A DNA stretch of 64,000 nt. Source: an uncultured Prevotella sp. (lineage in GTDB: Bacteria; Bacteroidota; Bacteroidia; Bacteroidales; Bacteroidaceae). The translations under genes and the position numbers were made by a program. The stretch lies in assembly GCA_937898715.1 (NCBI GenBank), contig CALEKA010000121.1, positions 24,290 to 88,289 on the forward strand, written 5' to 3'. Below, piece after piece: positions 1-7,546 of this stretch; positions within the stretch are counted from its first letter, which is position 1, and each line of letters starts with the position of its first letter. The notes under the pieces were generated by a model, which did no database searches, was not told the origin of the DNA, and saw nothing but the letters and a program-made list of their open reading frames with translations.

Positions 1-229
1 TGTTCTCATCGATGAGGATGGTGATAGCCTTAGATGCTGCTACCTGACTCTGATTTTCTTCTTTGATGTCTTCCTTATCCGAAGGCATGGAGATTTCCAT
101 GGTCTGCGGCTTGAGGAGAGTGGTACAAAGCATGAAGAAAGTCACGAGCAACATGATCATATCTACCATCGGCGTGAAGTCCACGCGCGAGTTCATCTTC
201 TTTTGTTTACTTCCTCCTAATTTTGCCAT
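1..229 (-). CDS. exbD: ExbD/TolR-family biopolymer transport protein, partial (C-terminus outside window)
   Basis: Reading the minus strand from the ATG at 229 gives an open frame to the window edge. It begins MAKLGGSKQKKMNSRVDFTP, followed by MVDMIMLLVTFFMLCTTLL. This is the ExbD layout: a short basic cytoplasmic N-terminus, then one membrane helix carrying the conserved Asp (VDM) thought to carry protons, then the start of a periplasmic domain. ExbD works with ExbB to drive TonB and outer-membrane receptors. The gene follows a first exbD by 13 bp and lies in the same operon as exbB. About 76 residues are visible; ExbD proteins usually have 130-210, so the rest lies beyond position 1. Confidence 0.9.
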   Translation of the reverse strand, partial: MAKLGGSKQKKMNSRVDFTPMVDMIMLLVTFFMLCTTLLKPQTMEISMPSDKEDIKEENQSQVAASKAITILIDEN

Positions 230-242
230 AATGTTCCAAATT

Positions 243-854
243 TTAGTTTTCTACGCCTTTGAGTGAGGTAATCAGGTTGTAGCGATTTTCCTCAACTTCG
301 CGCAGAGAATCCATAACTCTTTTAATTACAGCGTAGGAAGTAGACTTATCAGCCTTAATTGCAATACGCATATTTTCGCCACACGCTTCACGTGCTGTGC
401 TTACCCAGGTCTTCAGCTCATTGTTTACGCTGTCGCAAGGAATACCTGCTTGCTGGCTCTTGGTGAGGTACTCATTCTTTGCATCTCCTTTTGCCAACCA
501 AGCACTAATGGTGTTGAGCGGAGTACCGAATGTAGGAGCCTGTGCAAATTCCTTCACTTCCTGAGGTGAGAGGCTCAACTTGCCAGCCTCGTTCATCGCA
601 TCGGCGAGCTTGGTGAGGCCTTCAGGAGAGTCCATTGTCATGAACACCTTACCATTCTTCTCAACAAAGATGGTGAGCAAGTTGGTAGAAGGAATCTTGA
701 TTTCAGAAACTGAACCAGGTGTTACCACCTTGATGGGTTCTTCCTTAACGAAAGTTGCAGTCAACATAAAGAAGGTAAGCAGCAGGACCATGACATCGCT
801 CATAGGCGTCATGTCTATGAACGTATCTTGTTTTTTGATTTTAAAACGTCCCAT
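243..854 (-). CDS. exbD: ExbD/TolR-family biopolymer transport protein
   Basis: 203 residues. A basic start (MGRFKIKKQDTFIDMTPMSD) leads into one membrane helix (VMVLLLTFFMLTATFV, about residues 21-36). The rest is a predicted periplasmic domain. The Asp just before the helix (MSDVM) is the family's proton-path residue. It would act with the ExbB protein encoded 23 bp upstream and the second ExbD 13 bp downstream. Two adjacent ExbD paralogues behind one ExbB is a common Bacteroidetes arrangement. The insert around residues 110-165 with two Cys makes this protein longer than classical ExbD. The name is secure, but the receptor system served is unknown. Confidence 0.92.
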   Translation of the reverse strand: MGRFKIKKQDTFIDMTPMSDVMVLLLTFFMLTATFVKEEPIKVVTPGSVSEIKIPSTNLLTIFVEKNGKVFMTMDSPEGLTKLADAMNEAGKLSLSPQEVKEFAQAPTFGTPLNTISAWLAKGDAKNEYLTKSQQAGIPCDSVNNELKTWVSTAREACGENMRIAIKADKSTSYAVIKRVMDSLREVEENRYNLITSLKGVEN

Positions 855-877
855 GTCTTAAATACCTTTTTATGCTA

Positions 878-1744
878 TTAGTGAGTTGCTGAGAATGTTT
901 CTACGATAGTGAAACCAACTTCGTCGAGGCTGAAAGTCAAGCGGTCGATCTTGTTAGTGTAGTAGTTGTAAGTAATAACGGCGAGCGCACCAGTTGCGAT
1001 ACCAGAGGCAGTATTTACAAGTGCCTCAGAGATACCTACTGAAAGGGCTGAAGAGTCAGCACCGCCTTCGCCTGCACCCATTGCAGAGAATGACTTAATC
1101 ATACCGAGCACAGTACCGAACAGACCCATCAAAGTACCGAGGGTTACGATAGTACCGATGATAGGAAGGTTTTCCTGCATCATAGGCATCTCAAGAGCTG
1201 TAGCTTCTTCGAGTTCCTTCTGGATTGAGAGCACCTTCTGTTCCTTAGTAAGAACGGTGTTTTCTTCCATTTCCTTGTACTTGCGGAGAGTAGCACCAAC
1301 TACGTTGGCTACAGAACCACGCTGCTTGTCGCAGAGCTGCTGAGCCTTAACGAGGTCGTTCTGCTTGAGAGCTACCTTGATGTCGGCAACGAACTTAGTC
1401 AAGCTTGTGCGGCCGTAAGCATTGCGGATAGCGAAGAAACGTTCGATAGCGAGAGCTACTACGGTTACGAACAAGGTCCAGATGATAGGCACAACGAAAC
1501 CACCTTTGTATACAGTACCGAGGATACCTGCAGGCTCGTAAGTGTTGTCTGAAAGGAATGAGAACATTGCTGTATCACCTTCAGTACCCTTGAAGTTGCT
1601 CAGGTTACCTGCACCGAAGAGGTAGAGTGCCAAAGCGATGAAGAAACATACGATGATCACGGCGAAACCTGACTTGATGCCGGTAAAGCCCTTTGATTGT
1701 TTTTTGGGTGCACCCTTAGGTGCGCTAGCATTTGTAGTTGCCAT
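878..1744 (-). CDS. exbB: MotA/TolQ/ExbB proton channel family protein
   Basis: 288 residues with the ExbB/TolQ pattern. There is an N-terminal membrane helix (GFAVIIVCFFIALALYLFG, about 25-43), a second after a periplasmic loop (VVPIIWTLFVTVVALAIERFF), a cytoplasmic segment, and two C-terminal helices in the family core (NLPIIGTIVTLGTLMGLFGT and the segment near residues 240-262). The core GTVLGMI and the Thr/Ala/Gly-rich last helix match the MotA_ExbB domain. The product forms the proton-conducting pentamer that energises TonB or a related system. It is the first gene of the exbB-exbD-exbD operon. Confidence 0.93.
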   Translation of the reverse strand: MATTNASAPKGAPKKQSKGFTGIKSGFAVIIVCFFIALALYLFGAGNLSNFKGTEGDTAMFSFLSDNTYEPAGILGTVYKGGFVVPIIWTLFVTVVALAIERFFAIRNAYGRTSLTKFVADIKVALKQNDLVKAQQLCDKQRGSVANVVGATLRKYKEMEENTVLTKEQKVLSIQKELEEATALEMPMMQENLPIIGTIVTLGTLMGLFGTVLGMIKSFSAMGAGEGGADSSALSVGISEALVNTASGIATGALAVITYNYYTNKIDRLTFSLDEVGFTIVETFSATH

Positions 1745-2103
1745 TGCTGTAAAGATTAAATGTTTGTAGAATTTTTAGTTGAATTGATTTCAGTTGATTG
1801 GTTTTGCCACATGCGTTTGGCATACGGCACGATATTTCGAGGCAAAGATAATACTTAAAAATGCAATGACCGACTTTTTATTTCCTTTTTTTTTAGAAAA
1901 TCGTCTATTGGTGGGTGCTCTCCTTTTCTGTGTTAGGAAGATAAAAGTGGCTTTCTTATTGAATTTCAATGCCCAAGGACTGCAACGGTAAGGCTGCAGC
2001 CCTTGGGCATTGTTATCAAGAAATGGGCAAGATTTGCTTAGCCTTTTGCCTATACGGGGTCCGACGTGCAAAAAAACAACATATTTACCCGCTCGGTTCT
2101 TTT
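1745..2103. other. Intergenic region with a 17-bp-arm hairpin (1968-2011)
   Basis: The gap between the exbB start and the kinase stop holds no convincing gene. The open frame across 1790-2143 has no family resemblance and runs through the hairpin. Arms 1968-1984 and 1995-2011 pair over 17 bp with one mismatch and carry GCCCAAGG/CCTTGGGC. The same motif occurs inside the nested palindrome at 42871-43180. The hairpin lies about 90 bp past the kinase stop and could end that operon, but there is no clear T-run after it. Confidence 0.6.
1843..1850 (-). promoter_or_regulatory. Candidate -7 element (TATCTTTG) for the exbB operon
   Basis: The complement of 1843-1850 reads TATCTTTG, matching the Bacteroidetes -7 consensus TAnnTTTG. 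It lies about 100 bp upstream of the exbB start. I see no TTTG at the expected 19-21 bp spacing, so this is a weak call. Confidence 0.4.
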
Positions 2104-3702
2104 TTAGATTTCTTCTGAGAAGGAACCATCTGGGTTGTACCATTTCCCTTTGTAAGGACTGCCTTCTTTGAATGTTCCTTTAAAGCAGGAACCATCTTTT
2201 AGCGTATAAATGCCTTGGTCGTAGTAGCCTTTGATGAAAGTACCTTTATATACATCCCCATTGTCAAATTTCAGCGTGGCATTGCCCGTCTGGTCGTCGC
2301 ACAGCCCATCGGTAAAATATCCTGTGTAGGTGGCGGCTGGAATACTGCCATATTTTTCAAATTTTGCTGTGCCTTGGCCCTGAGGCAGAGCACCAATGGT
2401 GTCGGCTATGCTGCCGGTGAAGGCATAGTTTCGCATATTTTTTGGGCCAGATTTGACAGATACCATCAAGTTTGTTACTGATTTTTCAGGTACTTCTGCT
2501 GCCACACTGTCACTGTCAACAGCCGCCATTGAAACGTCATTGGCTTCAGTTTGATTATGCCACATGCCGTAGCCAAAGGCAGCGATAATGACGATGGCCA
2601 AAACGCCGCCAATGACGGGTACTTTGTTTGACTTACCATTTTTGTTTGGGGACGGCTCCCGTGTGTGGTTAGTTGGGTCTTGTGTGGTAGCCTTGAAGTT
2701 TTTGTCACCTTTCAAGATGGTATCGCCATCGCCTTCATCGGTCGTTGTGTTGGTAGCAGATTGCTTTGATTTTTGAAAGGGGACTTTTGTTTGAGGCTTT
2801 GTGGGTGTTTCGGTCAGAAATTGTTTGACATCCGCCACGCATTGCGGGCGCATCTTGCGGTTCGGCTTCATGAGCCACATGATGAGTTCGGCAGTCTTTT
2901 TGCTTACGGTAGTAGGTAACTTGAGAGCTTCTGCTGCATCTTCGTCAATGTCTGAAGGTGAGGGCGGTTGTTGCAGTGTGAGCAGGTGGTAAAGCGTAGC
3001 ACCGAGTGAGTAGAGGTCTGTCCAAGGGCCAAACTTTTCGATGTTCTGTTCCATTTGTTCAGACGGGGCATAGCCAGAGGTGCAAGCCAGGACTGATGAG
3101 GTAGACAGAGAGTTGCCCTCGGCATTGCGTAACTGTTTGCTTGCACCAAAGTCGATGAGTTGCACATTGTCCTTGTCATCAACCATGATGTTGGCTGGCT
3201 TGAGGTCGAGATGCCAGATGCCCTCGTTGTGTACCGTTTCAAGGGCGTCAAGCGTCTGCGATAGTATGGGCATTATTTCTGCCTCTGTCATTGGCTGGTG
3301 TGTGCGCTTGAGACGGTTAGAGAGGCTTTCGCCCTCGATAAAGTTCATCACATAGTAGGTGGTGCCGTTTTCGTCGAACAGGTCGTACACGCGTACGATA
3401 TGCTTATGATCGAGTTTGCGCAAGCGGCGTGCCTCCTTGCGGAATTTTTCGCGTTGTGCGTTGAAAGTGCGTTGGTTTTCGGTGAGGCTGATGGACACAT
3501 CGGTGGCATTGTGCATACGCCCGCACACACCTTTAATAAAGAGTTCTTTGATGGCCACCTTCTCGTCAAAGGCGGTGTCGGTAGCCATGTAGGTATTGCC
3601 AAAGCCGCCCGAGGCCAGGTATTTTTCTATACGGTATTTGCCATTGGCAAGCATGGTGCCAATGGCAAGCAGCCCCTCGCGGGGGTTGGTATTGTCGGTC
3701 AT
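2104..3702 (-). CDS. Membrane-anchored Ser/Thr protein kinase with C-terminal MORN repeats
   Basis: 532 residues. The kinase domain spans about residues 23-290: glycine loop SGGFGNTY (31-38), VAIKE with Lys52, catalytic loop HLDLKPANIM with Asp166, DFG at 184-186 and an activation-segment end GYAPSEQ. The catalytic loop has HLD rather than HRD, which is seen in other bacterial kinases, so activity is expected. A Ser/Thr/Asn-rich linker follows, then one membrane helix (361-381). Beyond it lie about four MORN-type repeats (about 441-527, Y-x-G-x-F...G-D-x-Y-K-G), predicted to be extracytoplasmic. The stop of the PP2C gene lies 23 bp before the kinase start. A kinase with MORN repeats on the far side of the membrane is a plausible envelope sensor; that role is inference. 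Confidence 0.9.
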   Translation of the reverse strand: MTDNTNPREGLLAIGTMLANGKYRIEKYLASGGFGNTYMATDTAFDEKVAIKELFIKGVCGRMHNATDVSISLTENQRTFNAQREKFRKEARRLRKLDHKHIVRVYDLFDENGTTYYVMNFIEGESLSNRLKRTHQPMTEAEIMPILSQTLDALETVHNEGIWHLDLKPANIMVDDKDNVQLIDFGASKQLRNAEGNSLSTSSVLACTSGYAPSEQMEQNIEKFGPWTDLYSLGATLYHLLTLQQPPSPSDIDEDAAEALKLPTTVSKKTAELIMWLMKPNRKMRPQCVADVKQFLTETPTKPQTKVPFQKSKQSATNTTTDEGDGDTILKGDKNFKATTQDPTNHTREPSPNKNGKSNKVPVIGGVLAIVIIAAFGYGMWHNQTEANDVSMAAVDSDSVAAEVPEKSVTNLMVSVKSGPKNMRNYAFTGSIADTIGALPQGQGTAKFEKYGSIPAATYTGYFTDGLCDDQTGNATLKFDNGDVYKGTFIKGYYDQGIYTLKDGSCFKGTFKEGSPYKGKWYNPDGSFSEEI

Positions 3703-3725
3703 AGTATGGTTGATGGTATCTGTGT

Positions 3726-4820
3726 TTATTTGTGATGTCGCGTGATGGTGCCTTGTGTGGCATTGGTATCGTTACTGTCGGCAGGTGTGGCAGTTTGCTC
3801 CACTTTTTGTTCCACCTTTTGGGGTATGGCGGCAGCCGGTGTGTTGGTTGCTTGGCGGGGGTTGTGCCAAAGAAAATAGCCTGCGCCGAAGCAAAGCAAA
3901 ATGATGAATGCCAACATGACCGCTAAAAGCCAAGTGTGCTTGGTGGGAGCAGAAGGTTGGTTTGTCGAATGTGCGTCGTGGGTGAAAAGTTCCTCGACAG
4001 CATCGGGTTGGGGGGCGGGTTGCAACTTTGTGTGTTCAACTTTTTCAACGTCAAAAGCCCAACATGAGTGATTGTCGTGTGTGCCGCGTGAGTGACAGGC
4101 TTGTTTGAGGGCCTCGATGCGCTTGTCAAAAGGTTGTTCGGCAAGCAATATTTGCTGCAAATTGTTGTTGTCAAGTTGCTCAACAATGCCGTCGCAGCAG
4201 AGCATGAACACATCGCCAACTTCCACATCGCTGTATGGTATGACTTTGAATGTTGGTTTGGTCCTATTTTGCTGATGGGGCTGCACAGCTTTTGTGATGA
4301 CGTTGCGTTGCGGACAGGTGCGCGCTTCGGCTTCAGTCAGCTCGCCTGCTGCAATCAAGTCGTTGACAAGCGAGTGGTCGCGTGTTTGGTACACAACGCC
4401 TTTGCCCGGTCTGAATTGGTAAATGCGGCTGTCGCCAATGTGTGCCAGCAATATGCCGTCAGTGCAGATGGCAAGAAACGTAAGCGTGGTGCCCATGGTG
4501 CCCTTTGCACTATCGTGTTGCTCACTGTCGAGGGTGTTCAGTTGGTGGTATGCCTCGGTGAGTCCCTCTTCGAAGTGCTGCTTCATTTGCTGTATGGTGC
4601 AAGGTTCAGCTTGCCTGGTGTGTTGGCCGATGGCTTGGGCCACACAATTGCTTGCCACTTCGCCATGCGCATGTCCGCCCATGCCATCGCACACCACAAA
4701 TGCGTGTGTGGTGTGTGAGGCATGGCCAAGGGCAGGGTAAAGCGCGTCCTCTTGATTAGGCTTCTGGCCCAATTCGCTAAAACCTTGTGGTTGTGATATG
4801 GTTAAGGGCGTATGGCTCAT
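3726..4820 (-). CDS. PP2C-family protein serine/threonine phosphatase, membrane-anchored
   Basis: 364 residues. The PP2C core covers about 10-250, with metal-binding acidic motifs NQED (Asp25), VCDGMGGH (Asp45), GDSRIYQ and CCDGIVE. These coordinate the two Mn/Mg ions used for hydrolysis of phospho-Ser/Thr. A linker leads to a C-terminal helix (WLLAVMLAFIILLCFGAGYF) and a short polar tail. It overlaps the upstream FHA gene by 4 bp (ATGA) and precedes the kinase gene by 23 bp, so translation is probably coupled. Kinase and phosphatase in one operon fit the pattern of opposing partners. Confidence in the family is high. Confidence 0.92.
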   Translation of the reverse strand: MSHTPLTISQPQGFSELGQKPNQEDALYPALGHASHTTHAFVVCDGMGGHAHGEVASNCVAQAIGQHTRQAEPCTIQQMKQHFEEGLTEAYHQLNTLDSEQHDSAKGTMGTTLTFLAICTDGILLAHIGDSRIYQFRPGKGVVYQTRDHSLVNDLIAAGELTEAEARTCPQRNVITKAVQPHQQNRTKPTFKVIPYSDVEVGDVFMLCCDGIVEQLDNNNLQQILLAEQPFDKRIEALKQACHSRGTHDNHSCWAFDVEKVEHTKLQPAPQPDAVEELFTHDAHSTNQPSAPTKHTWLLAVMLAFIILLCFGAGYFLWHNPRQATNTPAAAIPQKVEQKVEQTATPADSNDTNATQGTITRHHK

Positions 4821-5260
4821 TTTGCAAATTCGTTAGCTATGTACATTTGTTGTTCGCCCAGTGTGAGGCAGTCGTTGGCATTGAGGTAGACGATGTCGCC
4901 CTCGCACAGTTCAATGCCTTGCAGCAGGGTGGGGTTCTTGCCATGTTCCTCAAGGGTGCAGCGCAAACCGGTAGGGGTGCATTGCACACTGATGATGGCA
5001 TGGTGCCGGCTCATGTAGCGCGACTCGTCGGGTATTTGTATTTCAGCGTCATTCCCCTCTTTAAGGCGGCCCACCCACTGCTTGCCAAAATGCAGCTGGT
5101 AGGTGTTGCTGCCAACAGCCATCGACAGTTTGGGCAGATAAGCGCCTAACAACTGTTTGGTGTGGCAGGTGGGGCATTCGGCATTCTTTTGTTCAATGCC
5201 AGGCACACATGCGGTGCTGATCAGGGCACCGCATGCGGGGCATTTAAGCGTAATGTTCAT
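4817..5260 (-). CDS. Zinc-ribbon/FHA domain protein
   Basis: 147 residues. The N-terminus has two CxxC pairs (C7/C10 and C29/C32), a likely zinc ribbon. The C-terminal two-thirds matches an FHA fold, with the recognition segment around SRYMSRHHAIIS and a later Asn/Gly loop (LNANDCLTLGE). FHA domains bind phosphothreonine peptides, so this protein is a likely reader of the neighbouring kinase. There is no signal peptide or membrane helix, so it should be cytoplasmic. It lies 18 bp after the calcium-loop protein and overlaps the phosphatase gene by 4 bp. Confidence 0.82.
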   Translation of the reverse strand: MNITLKCPACGALISTACVPGIEQKNAECPTCHTKQLLGAYLPKLSMAVGSNTYQLHFGKQWVGRLKEGNDAEIQIPDESRYMSRHHAIISVQCTPTGLRCTLEEHGKNPTLLQGIELCEGDIVYLNANDCLTLGEQQMYIANEFAK

Positions 5261-5278
5261 ATGTTTTCAGGTTCTTCA

Positions 5279-6286
5279 TTATACGTCGTACAGTGTGATG
5301 TCGGCGTCGTTGGAGTAGTCGGGTAGGTCGGTGTCAGACTGTGTCATTTGTCCGTAGCCACCTTCTACATCGTCGGTCGAGGGCATGGGTATGTGGCTGT
5401 CTGAAATGTCGTGCAGCTCGTTGCCGTCAATTTGCCCATTGTGGTTGCTGTCGGCTATCATGACGTCTGCCTCTCCGTTTTGTGTCACATCGACAAGAGC
5501 CACATGCTCGTCGCCCACACTCACGTGTGCTACGTCTACGGAGTGACCATTAAGGTCCACGTCGTTTTGTACGGCGATGACGTGTATTTCGGGCGAGCCT
5601 GTGTCGTCGTTGTTGTCGGTGGTCATTTGCACATTGGTGTTGCCGTTGGTGAGCGTGTTCAGTGTCATGTGTTCGCTGCGCAGGTCGGTCACTTCGTTGT
5701 CATCTATCTCGCCGTTGTCGTTGCGGTCGACAAATGAGGCCACCACTCTGTTGTTGTCGTCCATTTGGAACGCCGCCATGTGGCCGTCCACGGTGCCGAT
5801 GGCCATATTGATGGTGCGTCCGTCGTCGGTAGTCATGGTCTCGACACTTTCAATTTGAATGTCGTGCTGTGCGGCATAGCCTTGTGTGTGAGTGGCTGGG
5901 GTGAGATGAGGCTCGTCGTGATGGGTGCTGGTATGGCTGCTGGATGCGTGTTCAGTAGTATGTGCTTTTGGCGTTGCAGCAGACTCATGCTGCTGTTGCG
6001 CTTTGCTTTCAGCGGATAGTGTATTGGCAGTAACTTCCTGCTCGGTGGGCTGTGCAATGGTAGGTGTTTCTGCTTTTGCAGCTCCTGCGGTAGTGCCCTC
6101 GGTCGTAGTAGCATGCTCTTGCTCGTTGGCCAATGCTTCGCCAGCCCACATGGCGCCAGCGCCAGCCATGGCTCCTGCAAATGATGCGGCGGCTATACTC
6201 TTGAAGTTTATTCCCTTATCTTCGTGCTTCTTTTGCTGCTTAATTCTTGTCTGTCCCTGTGTGATGGTGTCGTTGCTGTTGTACAT
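5279..6286 (-). CDS. Single-pass membrane protein with EF-hand-like calcium loops
   Basis: 335 residues of no named family that I recognise. A basic start (about 1-28) is followed by a Gly/Ala-rich hydrophobic stretch (about 31-50, SIAAASFAGAMAGAGAMWAG) that could be a membrane helix. Next comes a long Thr/Ala/His/Glu-rich low-complexity region (55-140), then an acidic domain with two DxNxNGxxDxxE loops: 187-198 (DRNDNGEIDDNE) and 279-290 (DSNHNGQIDGNE). These resemble EF-hand or dockerin calcium sites. It is the first gene after promoter 6332-6362 and heads the FHA-PP2C-kinase genes. It may be a surface partner or kinase substrate, but that is inference. Confidence 0.7.
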   Translation of the reverse strand: MYNSNDTITQGQTRIKQQKKHEDKGINFKSIAAASFAGAMAGAGAMWAGEALANEQEHATTTEGTTAGAAKAETPTIAQPTEQEVTANTLSAESKAQQQHESAATPKAHTTEHASSSHTSTHHDEPHLTPATHTQGYAAQHDIQIESVETMTTDDGRTINMAIGTVDGHMAAFQMDDNNRVVASFVDRNDNGEIDDNEVTDLRSEHMTLNTLTNGNTNVQMTTDNNDDTGSPEIHVIAVQNDVDLNGHSVDVAHVSVGDEHVALVDVTQNGEADVMIADSNHNGQIDGNELHDISDSHIPMPSTDDVEGGYGQMTQSDTDLPDYSNDADITLYDV

Positions 6287-6331
6287 GGCTTAGTCCTTTT
6301 TTAAAAAAGTTGTCCGTAATGTTTTATGATA

Positions 6332-6362
6332 CAAAGGTAAGCTTGCTCCCGCCTTTTGTCAA
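6332..6362 (-). promoter_or_regulatory. Promoter of the calcium-loop/FHA/PP2C/kinase operon
   Basis: On the minus strand TTG (complement of 6360-6362) lies 20 nt before TACCTTTG (complement of 6332-6339). This fits the Bacteroidetes -33/-7 consensus and sits about 45 bp upstream of the start at 6286. It splits the cluster into two transcription units. Confidence 0.7.
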
Positions 6363-6466
6363 TAGTTGCAGCTTTTTAAAGTATGAAATGTGCGTTTGGC
6401 GTGATGAAATCACCTTCTTGCATTCCAATTGATTATTGGTCGCCTAAATCCCAAAACTCGGGCCAA

Positions 6467-7078
6467 CTACTTGATCGGCACACCGCAGTTAGGGCAATAC
6501 TTCTTGCCACTCAGTACGGAGTAGGGTATGAAACCAAGAAATTTGTGGCAATGCGGGCACACGTAGGTCGTCTGTAGTTGGGCGTTGAGGGTAGCCAGGG
6601 CGACAGTCTTCTTTTCGAGCACCTTTTCGCCGGCAAAGATAGCAATTGCCATGACGGCCAACAGCACGATGCACGACACCATCCAGTTTTGACCTACCAT
6701 CTGTGTGACGAGCATGGTCAGTATGGGGGTGAGCATACGTATGGAGTTGACCAGCATGGAGTAGCGGTCCCACTTGCGCTTTTGCTTGTCGTAGTCGTTC
6801 CACACCTGTTGCAGGTTGATGTGCGAGGAGTCGGTCAGCAGTTGGGTGACGGTAGTTTTGAAAGATCCGAGGAAAAACGGCGTGTCCGCCTTGATGGTTT
6901 TGCGCATGATGCGCAGACCAAACACAAAGACTCCCTTCGCCGAGTCGTGGTCTTCAATCACATACGTGTCGGCAGCGGTGCGTGTGAGCGTGGCGTGTTG
7001 TGGATCGATGCTTGCATCCGCCAGGTGCAAAGGTTGCTGGCCCATACGGCCAATGATGATGCTTTCGCCTATTTCCAT
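6467..7078 (-). CDS. FHA domain membrane protein with C-terminal zinc ribbon
   Basis: 203 residues. The FHA domain is at the very N-terminus (about 1-80: GESIIIGRMGQ, then SIDPQHATL and a glycine loop), so the start is well fixed. Two hydrophobic segments follow (about 110-155: MLTPILTMLVTQMVG and SCIVLLAVMAIAIFAG). The C-terminus carries CPHC...CPNC (about 174-198), a zinc ribbon. It combines the same FHA and zinc-ribbon modules as the 4817-5260 protein but in reverse order and with membrane helices. Its ATG overlaps the end of the LytTR gene by 10 bp, indicating co-translation. It is probably a membrane-tethered phosphothreonine reader. Confidence 0.82.
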   Translation of the reverse strand: MEIGESIIIGRMGQQPLHLADASIDPQHATLTRTAADTYVIEDHDSAKGVFVFGLRIMRKTIKADTPFFLGSFKTTVTQLLTDSSHINLQQVWNDYDKQKRKWDRYSMLVNSIRMLTPILTMLVTQMVGQNWMVSCIVLLAVMAIAIFAGEKVLEKKTVALATLNAQLQTTYVCPHCHKFLGFIPYSVLSGKKYCPNCGVPIK

Positions 7079-7437
7079 ATCCCGTTATTCTCGTAAAGTC
7101 GTTTGATGTTTTTCAGAGCCTCTTTAGACATAGGTAGGGCAAAGTTGCCCTCGTGCTCAAAGTCGGAGAGCACCAGTTTTTGATTTGTAAGGTTAACCTG
7201 CACAATCATATTGGCATTGACAATGTAGCGTTTGCCAATGCGCAGAAAGGTTTGTGTCGTTTCGGCAGCCTGTTGATGTAGCAAATTCTCTATGGCTGTA
7301 AGTCCGACGGGCAGCATCACCTTCTGCTTGTTGGGGAACACCCCGTAGCAGTAATTGCCGTAAGCTTCGTAAAACATGGCCTTGGCCAGTGGCACGCGCA
7401 AAAGTTCTGTGCGACGGTTGAATATGGTGTATTTCAT
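7069..7437 (-). CDS. LytTR-type DNA-binding regulator without receiver domain
   Basis: 122 residues. The C-terminal half matches the LytTR DNA-binding domain (FLRIGKRYIVNANMIVQVNLTNQKLVLSD... SKEALKNIKRLY). The N-terminal 45 residues are too short for a receiver, so it is not a classical response regulator. LytTR proteins bind direct repeats near promoters. The gene overlaps the downstream FHA/zinc-ribbon gene by 10 bp. Its likely target is its own operon or the promoter at 6332-6362, but no clear operator repeats are visible there. Confidence 0.85.
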   Translation of the reverse strand: MKYTIFNRRTELLRVPLAKAMFYEAYGNYCYGVFPNKQKVMLPVGLTAIENLLHQQAAETTQTFLRIGKRYIVNANMIVQVNLTNQKLVLSDFEHEGNFALPMSKEALKNIKRLYENNGIWK

Positions 7438-7546
7438 GTGTGTCGGCGTTGTGTCGTATGGTTGTGTATTATAGCCGTGTTTAAGGTGAATCCGATCGCC
7501 TCCTCTCGTCGCGTTTTTGCTTCAAGCTCTTTCCTTTACAAGGATA

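Noticed and set aside
1790..2143. 117-residue minus-strand open frame before the kinase stop
   Set aside because: It crosses the 1968-2011 hairpin and overlaps the kinase end, with no family resemblance.
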